This document shows, piece by piece, positions 44,003 through 56,525 of a DNA stretch of 64,000 nucleotides. A program made the position numbers and the translations under genes. A model generated the notes under the pieces. The model searched no databases. It saw nothing but the letters and a program-made list of their open reading frames with translations, and was not told the origin of the DNA. Numbering within the stretch: position 1 is the first letter of the stretch; every line of letters begins with the position of its first letter. Location of the stretch: NCBI RefSeq assembly GCF_003576645.1, contig NC_044920.1:23102382-23166381 (forward strand), given 5' to 3'. The DNA is from Ipomoea triloba (taxonomy: Eukaryota; Streptophyta; Magnoliopsida; Solanales; Convolvulaceae).

Positions 44003-47000
44003 CACTAAAGTAGTTCACTGTTAGGTCTCCAAAAGTTAAGGCATCACTGTAACAACATTTTTTAGGCATAATTACAGATAAATCTCTTTGTTTTACTTAA
44101 CAAATATTAGGGATCTTAATTGATATTTGTTTAAATTATTCTTACAAACAAGACACCTCCCTAATTTTCACATTGATAATCTAGACAAGTTTAATGTTAT
44201 AATTATACTATATATGATACTTGAGCGTCCCTGAATTACACATGGCTATTTGCTCAAATTACTCCATATATTTTAAAACAAAAGGAGTATCCTTATTTTT
44301 GAAAAATAATATTGAATTGAATTATTTCTCAAACAAAATGAATATAGTATATTTGTGTATTTGAATTATTATTATTATTTTACAAAAAAGCAGGAATACT
44401 CTATGTTTGATATGTTTTCCTACCTAAAAATTAATAATAAACGATCAAAATCTTTACATTAAATTTTCAAATATGTTTGATTTATTTTTTATGCACATAC
44501 ACCACTTTGTTTCAAACATATATCAAATGATTATATCACAACAATTTCAATTCTGCAGAGAATAGCAAGTCTAAAAAGAAAAAGGGGCCATATAATATCA
44601 ATTGTGTATAGTGTAGTGTAATTTCACTCTATTTTCCATCAAAACTAGAGTCGTGTTCCTTAATTATAAAACATATGTCAATTTTAGGGCAAAATTTATT
44701 AACTAGAAACACTAGCCAATATCCAACAGGAAATATTAGTGCATTGCACAGGTCACATTAAATTAATTAAATAATTATTTAAATACAATGGCTTAAAATT
44801 CTATAAGAAAACGCAAAGTATCTCACCTGCATAGCTATCTGTTGCTGTGCATGTAACAAGATACTATCTTGCTCAGGTTTAGGCTGTGTTGTACCTTGGT
44901 TAGCCCGTCTGACAGTAAGAGTTTTATCGCCCATTTTAATCCCATTAAGAGCTGCACAGGCAATGTCAGTGACTGAGACATCCCGGTAGACACAGAAGGC
45001 ATAGCCTTTTGAGTTTCCAGTTTCTCTATCTTTCACAAGATCAAATCCTCGTAGAGGGCCAAAAGACTCTAGCAATTCCCTGATCTGTGCTTCTGTGAAA
45101 TAATAGGGGAGACCACCCACAAAAATACGGTCAGGACCTTCAAGCCCCCCAGCAGAACCAGGTGCTAATCCAACAGCTGCAAGATTGAGATTAGGGTTTG
45201 GTAGACTAGGACCAAGAGTAGCTGCCAGTGAGGGGTTGTAATCACTGGGTCTTCTGATCTTAACTGGTCCCCCCTGGGTTAAAAATAAACAATTAGAAAA
45301 AGTAGATATAAAAAAAAGAAAAAAGCTATTATCTCACTCCAAGTTAAGAACAATATTTATTATCCAGCATATCCACAGGAATTCTGACAGCATAAAATCA
45401 TGAAGAAAGATATGATCAGCGAATCTCAAAATTAAGAATAGAGGATTTATTCTTAACTTCAAGGGGCAATGCTGCTAATAAAACATGTTTTGAAGCATAA
45501 GCACTATTTGCAATCTCAATGAATTCTTCAGCAATTCAGAACGTAATCAACAAGTCCAACCTGAATAACGAATATGCAATGTGGGCCTTACCTCAAAAAT
45601 AATGCCATCCAAAGCCATGGCATTACTAGCTTCCTCAACAGATCTCATCTCAACAAAAGCAAACTTCTTCTCATGGTTTATATAAACATTCACAACAGCA
45701 TCGCCTGAAAATGATGAATAATCTTAGCATCTGAAAAGAATATATAGAATTAAAAAACAATAATAATAATTGGAGATATAATTATCCAACCAGGGCCGGC
45801 ACTGTTTCCTCCAATTGCAGACATAACATGACTAAAGAAGGTTGCAATAGACTGCAAGAAAAGGAGTAGAGTCAAATTCACAATTTCACATTACAGAACA
45901 TTTAAATACATAATAGCACATTTCACTGAAGAAAAGATGATGCAGACGACAAACCACAAGTGCTGATGCCAAAAACAATACAACTAAAATGTACAATCAA
46001 GATTCAAGAAAAACACACCATGTACAAGGAAAATGCTGTAGCATATAATAACAGTAGATGGGTCTTGTAATATCATGAAAATATAAAGAAACCAAACAGA
46101 TAAACTAAAGTCACTGTAGTGAAAAAAATGTGATGGCATCGAGCAAAACCAGTGGGAGTATAATACCTGCTCATTTGCATTTGGAGGAAGTCCTCCAACA
46201 TAAACTCTCCGAGCATGTCTGGTTGCCTGATAATGAGACATCTGAAGTAAGACTTCCTATAACAAAGGAGATAACTAATATATACAAGTAACAAACGAGT
46301 GCCAACCTGTTGAGTCATTGCTTGAACAGGCATCATAGGAAGAGCCCCAAACTGCTATTAAAACCCAATAAATGCAAAATTAAAACAGTGAACCAAAAAG
46401 TCAGCACATATCTTCACATGCAGAAGGAAGAGTAACCTGTCCTGGTGCCATGGGAAACACATTAGAGAACATTCCAGGAATGGTTGGGCTGGTGCCAGGA
46501 ACCTGGCCTGCAAAATAGGGTGAAGTTATATTGTTATAACTCAACAGCAAAAGTGACAACAATCACCTGAACTTCTATAATAATAAATATAGTCCAACAC
46601 ATTAATATATGTTTCTTTTGATATAATTTACTGTCTTTCATTCTAGACTAGAGTCTATACTAATTCATTAAGAAAAGGGAAAAGGGAAATTCAGGTATGG
46701 ATGAGAATATTTGTAAAGGTAGCAATCAAGTGATTCCTGGTGGAGAATGAAAAAAACCTGTATTGATTCTTCCTTGTACATAAAAGCTACAGTAGTCAGC
46801 TCACACCCATTGTCAGCACAGTGGGGCAAGTAGCCCAACATTGCCTTCTTAGAGCATAAAGCCAGACAAACAAAACAAACAAAGAAACACCAAACACAAC
46901 AAGAAACCAAAAGTCCTCTCAGTTCCGGAGTTATTTCACCAAGAAAATAATAAAGAATAACTCAACAGTCAATCTAGTGACTAGGACACCATACCAAATA

Positions 47001-49260
47001 GCCTACAAAGAAATTATAAAATGCTTACCAAAATGAAACCATGCATTTTGAAATGGACTTCCACACTATTTCCTAGAAAAACATGACAGTTATCAAGAAA
47101 GAGCAATTTAAAATAGTAATGATATTTGTACCTGGAGCAGCAGTCGCACCAGGCAACAGTGTAGCAGAAGGAGGTGCCATATCAAAACCACTGACCCTTT
47201 TACTGTAAAGAAGAATCATCGATAACAAGGACAGAGAGAAAGCAAGATGCAAAAAAAGTCAAAAACCATAAATAGAATAATATGAATAGTTTTGCAACCC
47301 AAATATTCAATGAGTTATGCACAAGAAGAGAGGTTGAGGCAACTTCAATATGTTAAAGTTATCAAAGATAGTAAGGAATGCTAATAACACATCAATGGTA
47401 GATGATCTATTAATTATCCTTGGTAAGAATTGGAGGTAGCAAATTGAAGATCTTAAACACAAACAATTCTACATTTGAAAAGTCAAAAACCTCCTATAAG
47501 CACATTACATATTATTAGAAAAAATTCAATATCTAGAGGAACGTACAGTATTTTTTGCATGTAGCTATAATGTGTTAGTATTTTTAAAAACACAAATTCA
47601 TTAATAAAATCAGAAGTAAAAATATAATAGTAATCCAGTCATGGCATTTCCTCTATAAGTTTGGACTTTGTTTATTTCATCAAACCTGACAGATCAGTAG
47701 AGATTGACCTCACTATGACTTAGTTTCTGAATTTTATACACAAAAAGAGTAGCGCAATATAGATATTAATTAATATAACAAAGAGCATTGCCTGTTTGTC
47801 TGTACAGATAACTAAAGAAAATGAAAATAGAAGCCCAAATAAATGGGGTAAATGGACAAGCAGAAAAGTAATATGACCAAAAACTGGAGCTTACCTTTTG
47901 GAGCGAGAAGGTGATCTTGAATTTGATATATGCTTAGATCTATCTTTGGAGCGAGATCTGGACCTACGCTTGTGTCTATCCTCTCTATCTCTGTCGTAAT
48001 CCCGTCGCCTGTAAAACCAGTCAAATCCCTATCTTGAGTCATTTATTACCTTAAACTATTAAGTTAGTGGCAAAATATCAAGAGAGCAGGGTTTATTACA
48101 GCTGATGATTAAGAAGTGCATGATAACGAAGTGTGATATTTATAAAAAGAAAAGACCAAGCACAACAGCATCAGTATGATAAATGAATTAGTAAGAACCA
48201 AGATTCTTACCTGTCTCTGTCACGACCTCTGTAGTTACCATCATCTTCTCTATCTCTAGTCCTCTCCCTCTCCCTTCTTTCACCTCGATCCCTATTGCGG
48301 TCTCTGTGGTGGCGATCACTGTACTTTTCCCTGTCCCTGTCTCTCCCTCTATCTTGATCTCTATCACGGTCCCGATCTCGCCCTTTTTCCCTTTCCTTGT
48401 CCTTGCTTCTAGACGATTCTCTTTCTTTCTCATAGTCACGTGAACTATGCTGGAAGGCACAAAACACATTGACCAACAAACAATTAGCAAATGCTAATAA
48501 AACAAAACAGCCAAAAATGAAACAACAAAGAAGAAGGAAATGGAGGATATAGCATAAAAATCAAAAGCAAAAACCAGGAGAAACCAAGCTAGTAGCCAAA
48601 TAACACCACTACAGACATCTTCTTAAAGCAAACAACCAAAAAAGCACAATTATATGCATAACATGTCCCAAAGAAGCTGAACCCATAATGGCTCTTTCAT
48701 TATTTCAGTTCATTTCCTTTTTTTCTTTCAACCATAAAAGTTGAGAGCAAAGAAGACTAGCTTCTAGCTTCTATGCCAAAATGAGACCATGTGAACCACA
48801 AAACTAGTAAGATTTATGTATTTCAATAATTCAATCAATGTCACATTCACCATAAGTTATCTCACAAGGTCTTGTGATCCACAGTTGTATTAGTTGACTT
48901 CACAACGCATAAAAAACCCTAAAACCGAATAATTAGAGCACGAAATTCAGTAACCAGAACAGTAACTAGTACACCGCACTATTAAATTGGATCGGCACCT
49001 AATCGAATTACCAAAATCTGACACAATAATTCACTTACAATGGTTGGAGTCTAATATCAATCAATGATTTACGATACAAAACATAATTTCAACCCTGCAA
49101 ACGATGCTTGCGAGATATATACAGTAAAAAACACCTGAGACTTGGAGTCGCTGTGTTCTTCAGCGCCACCGTAGAAGGCGGCGGCTTTAGGCTGAGGCGA
49201 AGCTCCGTAATTGTCTCTATTGTTGCCTACATCCTCTCCATTGCCGTCATAGTCTGTCAT
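43099..49260 (-). CDS. U2AF65A: U2AF large subunit (U2AF65A-like)
   Basis: The large subunit binds the polypyrimidine tract and, with U2AF35 and SF1, recruits U2 snRNP in the nucleus. Thirteen coding exons join in frame: 49260-49135, 48449-48211, 48008-47895, 47202-47132, 46507-46437, 46351-46307, 46226-46167, 45851-45791, 45704-45592, 45273-44827, 43902-43764, 43512-43445 and 43236-43099. All introns are GT-AG and the product is 563 residues. An Arg/Asp/Glu-rich RS-like region covers about 43-160, RRM1 about 228-309 (RRVYVGGLPP), RRM2 about 349-426 (DRIFVGGLPYYF), and the C-terminal UHM about 463-555, with the acidic helix DEEELKDDENYADLLEDIK and the RKF ligand-binding motif. It ends FSQGEYDG. 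The whole domain order is intact. The PPR neighbour agrees with Arabidopsis U2AF65A at At4g36690 (from memory). Confidence 0.95.
43972..44001. repeat. (TG)n(TA)n microsatellite in a U2AF65 intron
   Basis: TG repeats pass into TATATATA within the intron between coding exons 10 and 11. On the transcribed strand this reads as TA then CA repeats. Confidence 0.9.
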
Positions 49261-49589
49261 CTTTTACTGTTCCTGCGCCTTTCACTCCCCCTTCAACAGC
49301 TTTCTCTCGAGTCTAAGATGCCAAGCAACTGAGTTTGTGAAGTTAGGGCTTGCAGAGAGATTTCACCGCTTTTATCAATTTATTAAGGAGTATTATTTAT
49401 ATATTTTATTTTCATTTTTTTTGTTACCAGTCAATTTCTTTTCCTCTTTTTTTTTTCCCATCTTTAATTTGCTTTTAAGTTTTTAAAAATGCTTTAATTA
49501 CCCTAAAAATGCATAAACTTTGTATTAATTATTACAACTAGATTCTAAACCAATTTTGTCTCGATTTATGTCTTTATTTTTAATCATTA
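49261..49589. other. U2AF65 upstream region
   Basis: Pyrimidine-rich leader sequence (TTCCTGCGCCTTTCACTCCCCC on the plus strand near 49270), then AT-rich DNA to the foldback element. No TATA box is assigned. Confidence 0.4.
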
Positions 49590-49598
49590 AAGATAATT

Positions 49599-50145
49599 AG
49601 AAAAATGATCAAATAGACCCCATTAACTTTACTCAAAAAGTTAATTAGGTCCTTAAACTTTTAAAAGTGCAATTAAATACATAAACATGTTATTTGAAGC
49701 ATTGAAGCCCAGAAACTAGTTGGTAACCTATAATTACAGGTTACATAGGGTTTCAACGACCTTACCTACACTTTTCGACAATAATCACTGGTGATCGAAC
49801 GGTCGTCAATCGCGTTTGGGGGAGGTGACCCGGCCTGGTCTGCCTTCTCCAGTCGCCGGAGAAGGCGACTAGTTTGGTCACCTTCTCCAATTGCCGGAGA
49901 AGGTGACCAATTTGGTCGCCTCCTCTAAACGCGACCGACGACCGTCTTGTCGCCGGTGATTATGGCCGGAACATGTTGAAAGGATGGCTGGAACCATAGG
50001 TAACCTGTAATTACAAGTTACCAACTGGTTTCTAGGCTTCGATACTTTCAAATAACATGTTTATGGGTTTAATTGCAACTTTTAAAGTTCAAGGGCCTAA
50101 TTGACTTTTTGAGTAAAGTTCATAAGCTTATTTGACCATTTTTCC
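49599..50145. mobile_element. Foldback MULE-type MITE with 9-bp TSD
   Basis: The two halves are long inverted repeats: left AGAAAAATGATCAAATAGACC and right, read inward, GGAAAAATGGTCAAATAAGC. Pairing continues through GTAACCTATAATTACAGGTTAC into a GC-rich centre with repeated GGAGAAGGTGACC-type units. AAGATAATT flanks both ends exactly (49590-49598 and 50146-50154). A 9-bp target is typical of Mutator-like elements. No coding capacity. The transcript of this 547-bp unit would form a near-complete hairpin. Confidence 0.9.
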
Positions 50146-50184
50146 AAGATAATTTGATGGTTGCATGATTTTTGGGTATAGTTA

Positions 50185-50587
50185 GAGGGAGTTTGGTTCG
50201 AACATTAGAATAAAAATCGTAATTGAAATTAAATATTTGGTAACTGTAATGAGTTTAATAAGTGAACAAAAATGGTAGAGTAAATAGGAATTGAAATTGA
50301 AATAAATAAATAATTAATGAATTAAATTAAATATATAAAAATATATAATACATATATATATATGTGTGTGTGTGTGTAATAAAGTTTTATATTGAATGTA
50401 TTGAGAATGATTTTTTTTCTTTTTTCTTTTTTCTTTCTCATTGTTGATTCAATTGTTCAAACGTATGGGTGGGAAAGGGACTAAAGAATTTAAATCCAAC
50501 TATATGATAACAGAAATAGGTAAACAAATATGATAATAGGTATCAAATTCGATGGTATGGTATAAAAGTTACTGACCAAACAGCACC
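50185..50587. mobile_element. Tourist-like MITE, 403 bp
   Basis: GAGGGAGTTTGGTTCG on the left pairs with GGTGCTGTTTGGTCAG read inward from the right, and TTA flanks both ends (50182-50184 and 50588-50590). Confidence 0.7.
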
Positions 50588-50590
50588 TTA

Positions 50591-52285
50591 ATGGTATTTG
50601 TCAGTATGGATTTGTACATGTTGTATTTCAATTATGACTTAAGTTTATTGAGTTTGGATTTGACTATTTTATACAACGTTTTAAACTAAAATTGTTATTC
50701 GTAATATTTAGTTTATGTTGCAAATATATATTATTGACCATTATCCTATGTACAATTTTTTCCATTTTATATGTATATGTATATACTTGTCCATTGTGAA
50801 TGAAATAGTGTTGAGCTTATATTGTACAGTGCATAATATAATGTATGTGCATGACTCAAAATACAAATAAAGTCTCATGTTGATTAAAATATCATAATTA
50901 TTATTTGTTGTAGCCTTATAGGCATATATGTGGAGATTTATCATAAATCTTACAGCATTTACATTAGTAGTTTATTCACGATTTTTGAGGAAAAAATGAC
51001 ACCATGAAGGAGAGAGAGTGATGGAGTCTCTTCTGCAAATGTAGTTTTTGGAACAGTAACCACCATCACATTTGGCATCACTGCTGTGCGCGTTTCGCGC
51101 ATGGCAGGTGCCCACTCGGGCGCGTGCAGTGTACGCGCCTGCCACATCTGTTTTTTTTTTTAAATCATATTTGTTTTATTTTTTTCTCCTCTCCCATCTT
51201 AATGGAAGTTGCTTAGGAAGGCAAATCAAAACCATTGATTTTTCATAATCACCTTGTAAAACCACAATCTCATGAATTTAATATATTGATGGGAAGTGAT
51301 ACATCCATTATATGACAATCCTTAAAGGATCGTTTTGATTAACAAGTGGCTATAACCTGAATTTTAAACATAGTATTACCCAAAAGGCGACGAGTCATAG
51401 CACTAATTAGAGATAATAGCACTAGGACAATTTATATGATTCGAGTGTCAAATTGACTTGATCATGATTTAAAAGTCAATGATTATTTGTCGAAATTCAA
51501 GTTTTGATGGTGCTAATTTGTTATAGAAATTATTTCACATGAGACTTGGGCATTGAAATAAATATCAAATATGAGTATTTAAACGCATTGATAGTGCCTA
51601 ATTTTTTAATATAATTTTTTTTCAGAAGGTAAACTAAGAGCACTGTACTAATTTTATGAGTCACTTATTATCTTGGCCTAAGCCCTCAATTATGGATATT
51701 TGATCGAAAAAGATCCATAGATCCTAAGTCAATCCCTGAAGGATCGCCATAAGTCTATAATAAATAAATTATTATGATCTCTTAATGCATAAAATGCATG
51801 ATCCGAGCAATTAATTTCTCGAAATTTTATTTCTCGGGTTTTACTTTTCAGACGGATTTTACTTCTCGGATTTTACTTCCTTAATTTAACTTCCCCGATG
51901 TTACCTTCGGATGGTACATGAATCCATTGTAATCAAATAGAAGTACACGATCAAAAATATTTTAAATAGTATAGGTCTCATTGTCATCTATGATAGTCAC
52001 ATTGTACTCCAGTAGTAGTTCATGCTAAAATTATACTAAGTGTTTTAAGTGTCATTAATTTTTGAAATATGTCAAAACTTTTTGTGGGAGTATACTCTCT
52101 GAGTTTTAAATTTTCCCTACTTGACAATGTATTTGGTCATTGGGTTATTTGTCTAATAAGGTCTGAAAGACCTCGAATGAGGATTGATCTTTGGGTGACT
52201 GTGACTGATGACTCATGACTCATTAATTAAGTCTGCAACTTCTATTTTTAGTGTTATGCTACTCTAAAAAATGTTATGTGCTTGA
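50591..52285. other. Intergenic, possible 5' part of the copia element
   Basis: A GC-rich patch (GGGCGCGTGCAGTGTACGCGCC) near 51118-51140 resembles one near 59650. Sequence from about 51300 has the composition of the copia remnant that follows, but no motif or LTR border could be fixed. Confidence 0.35.
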
Positions 52286-52289
52286 AAGC

Positions 52290-55200
52290 CAAAAGTGAAT
52301 CACATCATGATGGTTTGCCTGAAGCAAACAAATTGTGAATATTTGATAATGATGGCTCCTTATAAGTTGATAAAATGGATTTTAGAGATCATGAATGGTC
52401 TCACCATCTATACTTCTTTTTGGCATTTAATCTCCCTAAGATTGTTGAGTGCTCCAATAATTTTTGTTCAAAGCGTATGATTGCCCTATTTGATTTTACA
52501 TGTCACTTGTGGTGAGTACTCATCGTGTTGCAATAATCTTTACAACTTAAAGACCCAAATTATTGTAAATTATGACATGAGCTACTGGGTTACATTGGGC
52601 ACATATAATGAGTTAAATTTTTACTAATTTTGTTAGACATAGGATATATGTCAAGCATTAGTTTTCCTTTTTACATGAATATTTTCTAAAGAGTATGTGA
52701 AAGGATGTTTATTATCGTGTTTTGGGGACATCCAATTTGACATACTACTATTTTGAATTTAAATCTAACTAACTGCATATCATGATTATTCCCTCATACA
52801 CCTAGTACGTGGTAAATTAACCATTCTCCATCTATGTTTTTCGTGTTAGTATGTAGTCCATATCCATATGTTACAACCATAACGTACCTCTAGGTGCTAT
52901 ACCTAGAACCTACGATAGGGGATCAATACATAATTGTATACGCTAATTGCATACTTTATGAAGATCGCTTCACGGCATTAGGGGGAGATATGGGCCCAAA
53001 TTTAATGAAGTGTCGAGAAGTTACATGGAATGGAAATATCTTCATTATTTAAATCTACGTACTAGTTAGATTGCATTGGAAGTTTAGGAGATAATCTATT
53101 TGCGACAGTAGCAAATAATCTACCAAACATATCTATTTGATCATGTTAATCAGAAAAGAGTGACTATGTCCTATATATATTCCCCAAATTGGACCATATA
53201 TATTTTCCAAATTGGACCATATATATTCCCCAAATTGGACCATATTCTACTGACGCTAGAAGTGTAGGAGACATATCGGTATAAATGATAAGAGTCCGCA
53301 ACAACTAGATCTAGTTAAGAATTTTGTCACTCTTAAAATCTTTTGAAGAATTATGTCCTAAAGACGTTCGTCCAAAAGAAATTCTAGTAAACTTATAGGT
53401 ATACCAAATAATTATAGTACTGAAAATACGAAATGACCAGATTCAAATATTTTTGGAAAATGACTAGAATCTGGTTGATTTAGATATTGCCATGAACATT
53501 TATGAATATGAGAGAAATTTATTATCAAAATATTATAGTTGTCGACAACATAATTACATTTACAAATTGCTCCCATTATATGATAATCTGGATCTAGAGC
53601 TAGGCACTAGAAGTGCCATGACTATTCAATGCATAAAGAAGCAATTAAGGCATAACTCAACTTGCTAAAATGTGTATTCTCTTTATAACACGTACACCAT
53701 TGAATGTTAACCTTGTAGGTTACAAATGTGTGTTAATACGAAAGAGAAATAAGAATAACGAGGTAGTGTTATAAAGCAAGTTTTGTAACCCAATGGGTTC
53801 ACGCAGAAACCCAAAATTGATTTTAATAAAATACAATCTCCCATGTAAGATAACGTCATTAAGTTCCGCTATATAATATCATTGGCAGAATAATAAATTT
53901 AGATATGCAGCTAATGAACGTCATGACTGCATAATTATGGGTCATTAGACGTTAATGTTTATCTGGGAAAATCCCTTATGTATTTATAATTCTCGAAATG
54001 AGAAAAGAAATGAAAATCGCAACATATTTTGTTTAATTACAAAGGCTTTACTTGAATTGAGGTAATAAGCAATTGATTGAGTAATTTCTTCATGAAGTAG
54101 GAATATGTAAATATAAATATCTATCATTATGTGCTCATGAGGGAGTTGGTAATGGAGTTATTTATCAATTATATCAGTCTATGTTGATGGCATAAATATG
54201 ATTGAAGTACATAAAGAGCTTGATGATATTATCTCATGCCTAAAGATGGAGTTTGAAATGAAAAACTTGAGAAATCAAGTATTATCTCGACCTGCAGATC
54301 AAGTATCTTCTTGAAAGAATATTACACACCAATTAGCCTACATTGAGAAACGCCTTGAAGATGTTTTAGATGGATAAGTATCATTTGCTTATCACATTAA
54401 TGGTTTCCAATCTCTAGAAGCAGATAATGAACCATTTAGACTCGAATAGGATAATGAGGATATTTTGCGACCAAAAGTCCATTACTTCATTGTCATTGGA
54501 GCACCAATTTAGGACCAGAAGTTCCATAATCGCATCAGGCCTGATATTGTATCTAGATGAAATTGTTAGTAACATTTAATGCTTCTTTTTGTAATGAAAT
54601 AGTGTTTAACATATCCTCCAATATTTTCGAGGTACAAAGATTTTGCCATTTATGTGAGAAATCAATATGTGATTTTAATGGGCTACTTGGGTACTGACTA
54701 TTTTGTTTGATCCCCATTATGCGAAGTCCCAAACTGGTTATGTTTCGTTTTACCCCCACTATTCTATATGAGACAATAAAGCTTGTGTTGCACAAATGAT
54801 AAATATGTATGTTTAAAAGTATTTGACAGAACATATATAGTAACAAGATGCAACCCATGTGAGCTCCATAAGAGTCACGGGGTTATTATACATAATGTTG
54901 TCCAGAAAAGCCATGAGATTATTATACAGAATGTTCACTATAATGACAATCTTGAAGATTATACCATATTCATTTTCCTCACTTATCTTGGAACAATATT
55001 TTTATTATATTAGAACGTGAGGACTTTGAATATTGTTATCTTTAGGGGATGTGACATTTATTTGAATTGATCCTGAAGATTGGACTTCAATTAATCCTAA
55101 AAATCAACAATTGTACTCTTTTTCCTTTGATTGATGAGTTTTGATATAATTTTCTTAATTAAATATTTTTTTAACGAGGCAGCTAATGCAACACATGAAC

Positions 55201-55607
55201 ACACATATCATGTATTCTTTTTCTCACCATGTTTTTTTTCCATTGAGTTTTTCTAGTGAGGTTTTTATCGAGGCATAAATGTGAAATAGTAATGTCAAAA
55301 AGGGAAAGTTGCATATAAATACTTGAATAGATGAACCCAAAATCCTGAAAATTATACACTGATGGTTTATGATTGGTTATCCTGAAGGTTATGCCCAGAA
55401 GGCTTATGGTTGTACTCTTTTTCCCTTAAGTTTTTTTTTTCCATTGAGTTTTCTTAGCCTAAGGTTTTTAATGAGGCAACCCTGTATAACACATGTATTG
55501 AAATTCATCATGTACTTTTTTTCCCTCGACTAGATTTTTCTCACAGTGTTTTCCTAGCAAGGTTTTTAATGAGGCATACGTTTAGTAAGATAATGGCAAG
55601 GGGAGAG
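52290..55607 (+). mobile_element. Decayed Ty1/copia retrotransposon
   Basis: Pieces appear in copia order on the plus strand. Integrase C-terminal traces lie near 52300-52980, ending in a YEDRFTALGGD-like block. Reverse transcriptase near 54180 has the catalytic YVDD box changed to YVDG, followed by EFEMKNL. RNase H near 54700 has DPHYAKSQTGYV. Many stops and frameshifts are present in every part, so no protein can be made. Four degenerate copies of a T-rich motif ending in GAGGCA follow (about 55130-55576), then a purine tract GGCAAGGGGAGAG and TGTTATTGTG at 55608, where a 3' LTR should begin. The 5' end is not identified. Confidence 0.75.
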
Positions 55608-55918
55608 TGTTATTGTGTGTACCATGACCCACATGACTATGTGGACCATGCATGTAATATACATTTTTAATATACTAAAAGTACATTATTTTTGTACTGA
55701 ATGTACATTATTTGATAATATATAAAAAATCATGTACTTTCAAATAATGTACTTCATGTATACAAATAATGTACTTTTAATATTGTAATAGAGTCACTAG
55801 TACTCAAAGAAAATAATGCACTTTTAATATATTAAAAATGTACTTTTTAATTATAGTTCACACAAATGTGTGAACCATGGTTTATGGAATAATGATTGCA
55901 CATCAATAATATAAATTA
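55608..55918. repeat. AT-rich element with inverted ends
   Basis: GTACCATGACCCACATGACTATGTGG on the left and CACACAAATGTGTGAACCATGG on the right are partly inverted. Many ATGTACTTT/AAAGTACAT words lie between. It starts where the copia 3' LTR would, so it either replaces or represents a strongly altered LTR. Confidence 0.35.
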
Positions 55919-56458
55919 GAGTTAATTTCAAAAATGATCTATTGACTATTGATCTTTACTAATTTTTATCTCTGATTTTCAATTGGACCATAAATAGTCA
56001 ATTGACTATTGACATTTACCAACTTTCATCATCGGCTTTCAATTTGAGCATAAATGGTCCTCGACCGTTGATTTTGTTCCAAATATGGTCATCCAATTAA
56101 ATATTACTTTAGTAAACATTAAATTTAAGGGTAATAATGTAAAAATTTTGGTTCTTCACATTTCCGCTAATGACGAACCGAATGTATTAAGTTTATGAAC
56201 TCAATTTATCCATCTCAACAACAAGCCAATTTTTACATTATTACCCTTAAATTTAATGTTTATTAAATAAATATTTAACCAAATGACCAATTTTGAAACA
56301 AAATCAATTGTTAAGGGACCATTTATGATCAAATTGAAAGTTAATGATGAAAATTGATAAAGGTTAATTATCAAGGGACCATCTATGATCCAATTGAAAG
56401 TCTGAAGATACAAATTAGTAAATATTAATAGTCAATAAACAATTATTGGAATTAACTC
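55919..56458. mobile_element. Foldback element with 9-bp TSD (one mismatch)
   Basis: The left arm GAGTTAATTTCAAAAATG and the right arm, read inward, GAGTTAATTCCAATAATTG continue as inverted repeats over most of the 540 bp (TTTCAATTGGACCATAAAT versus TTTCAATTGGATCATAGAT). Flanks are TATAAATTA (55910-55918) and TACAAATTA (56459-56467). No coding capacity. Confidence 0.85.
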
Positions 56459-56525
56459 TACAAATTACTTGTTAAGATCAAAACTAAAATTGTTAGAACA
56501 CCTTAGTTAATATTCCCATCCTTAG

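Noticed and set aside
48188..48490. Alternative Gly/Glu-rich 100-codon frame over the U2AF65 RS exon
   Set aside because: A shadow frame of the Arg/Asp/Glu-rich exon 2.
13674..49260. Functional cluster of U2 snRNA, SF3B4 and U2AF65
   Set aside because: The U2 copy is a truncated retropseudogene inserted by retroposition 20 kb away. Its proximity to the two protein genes is probably chance.
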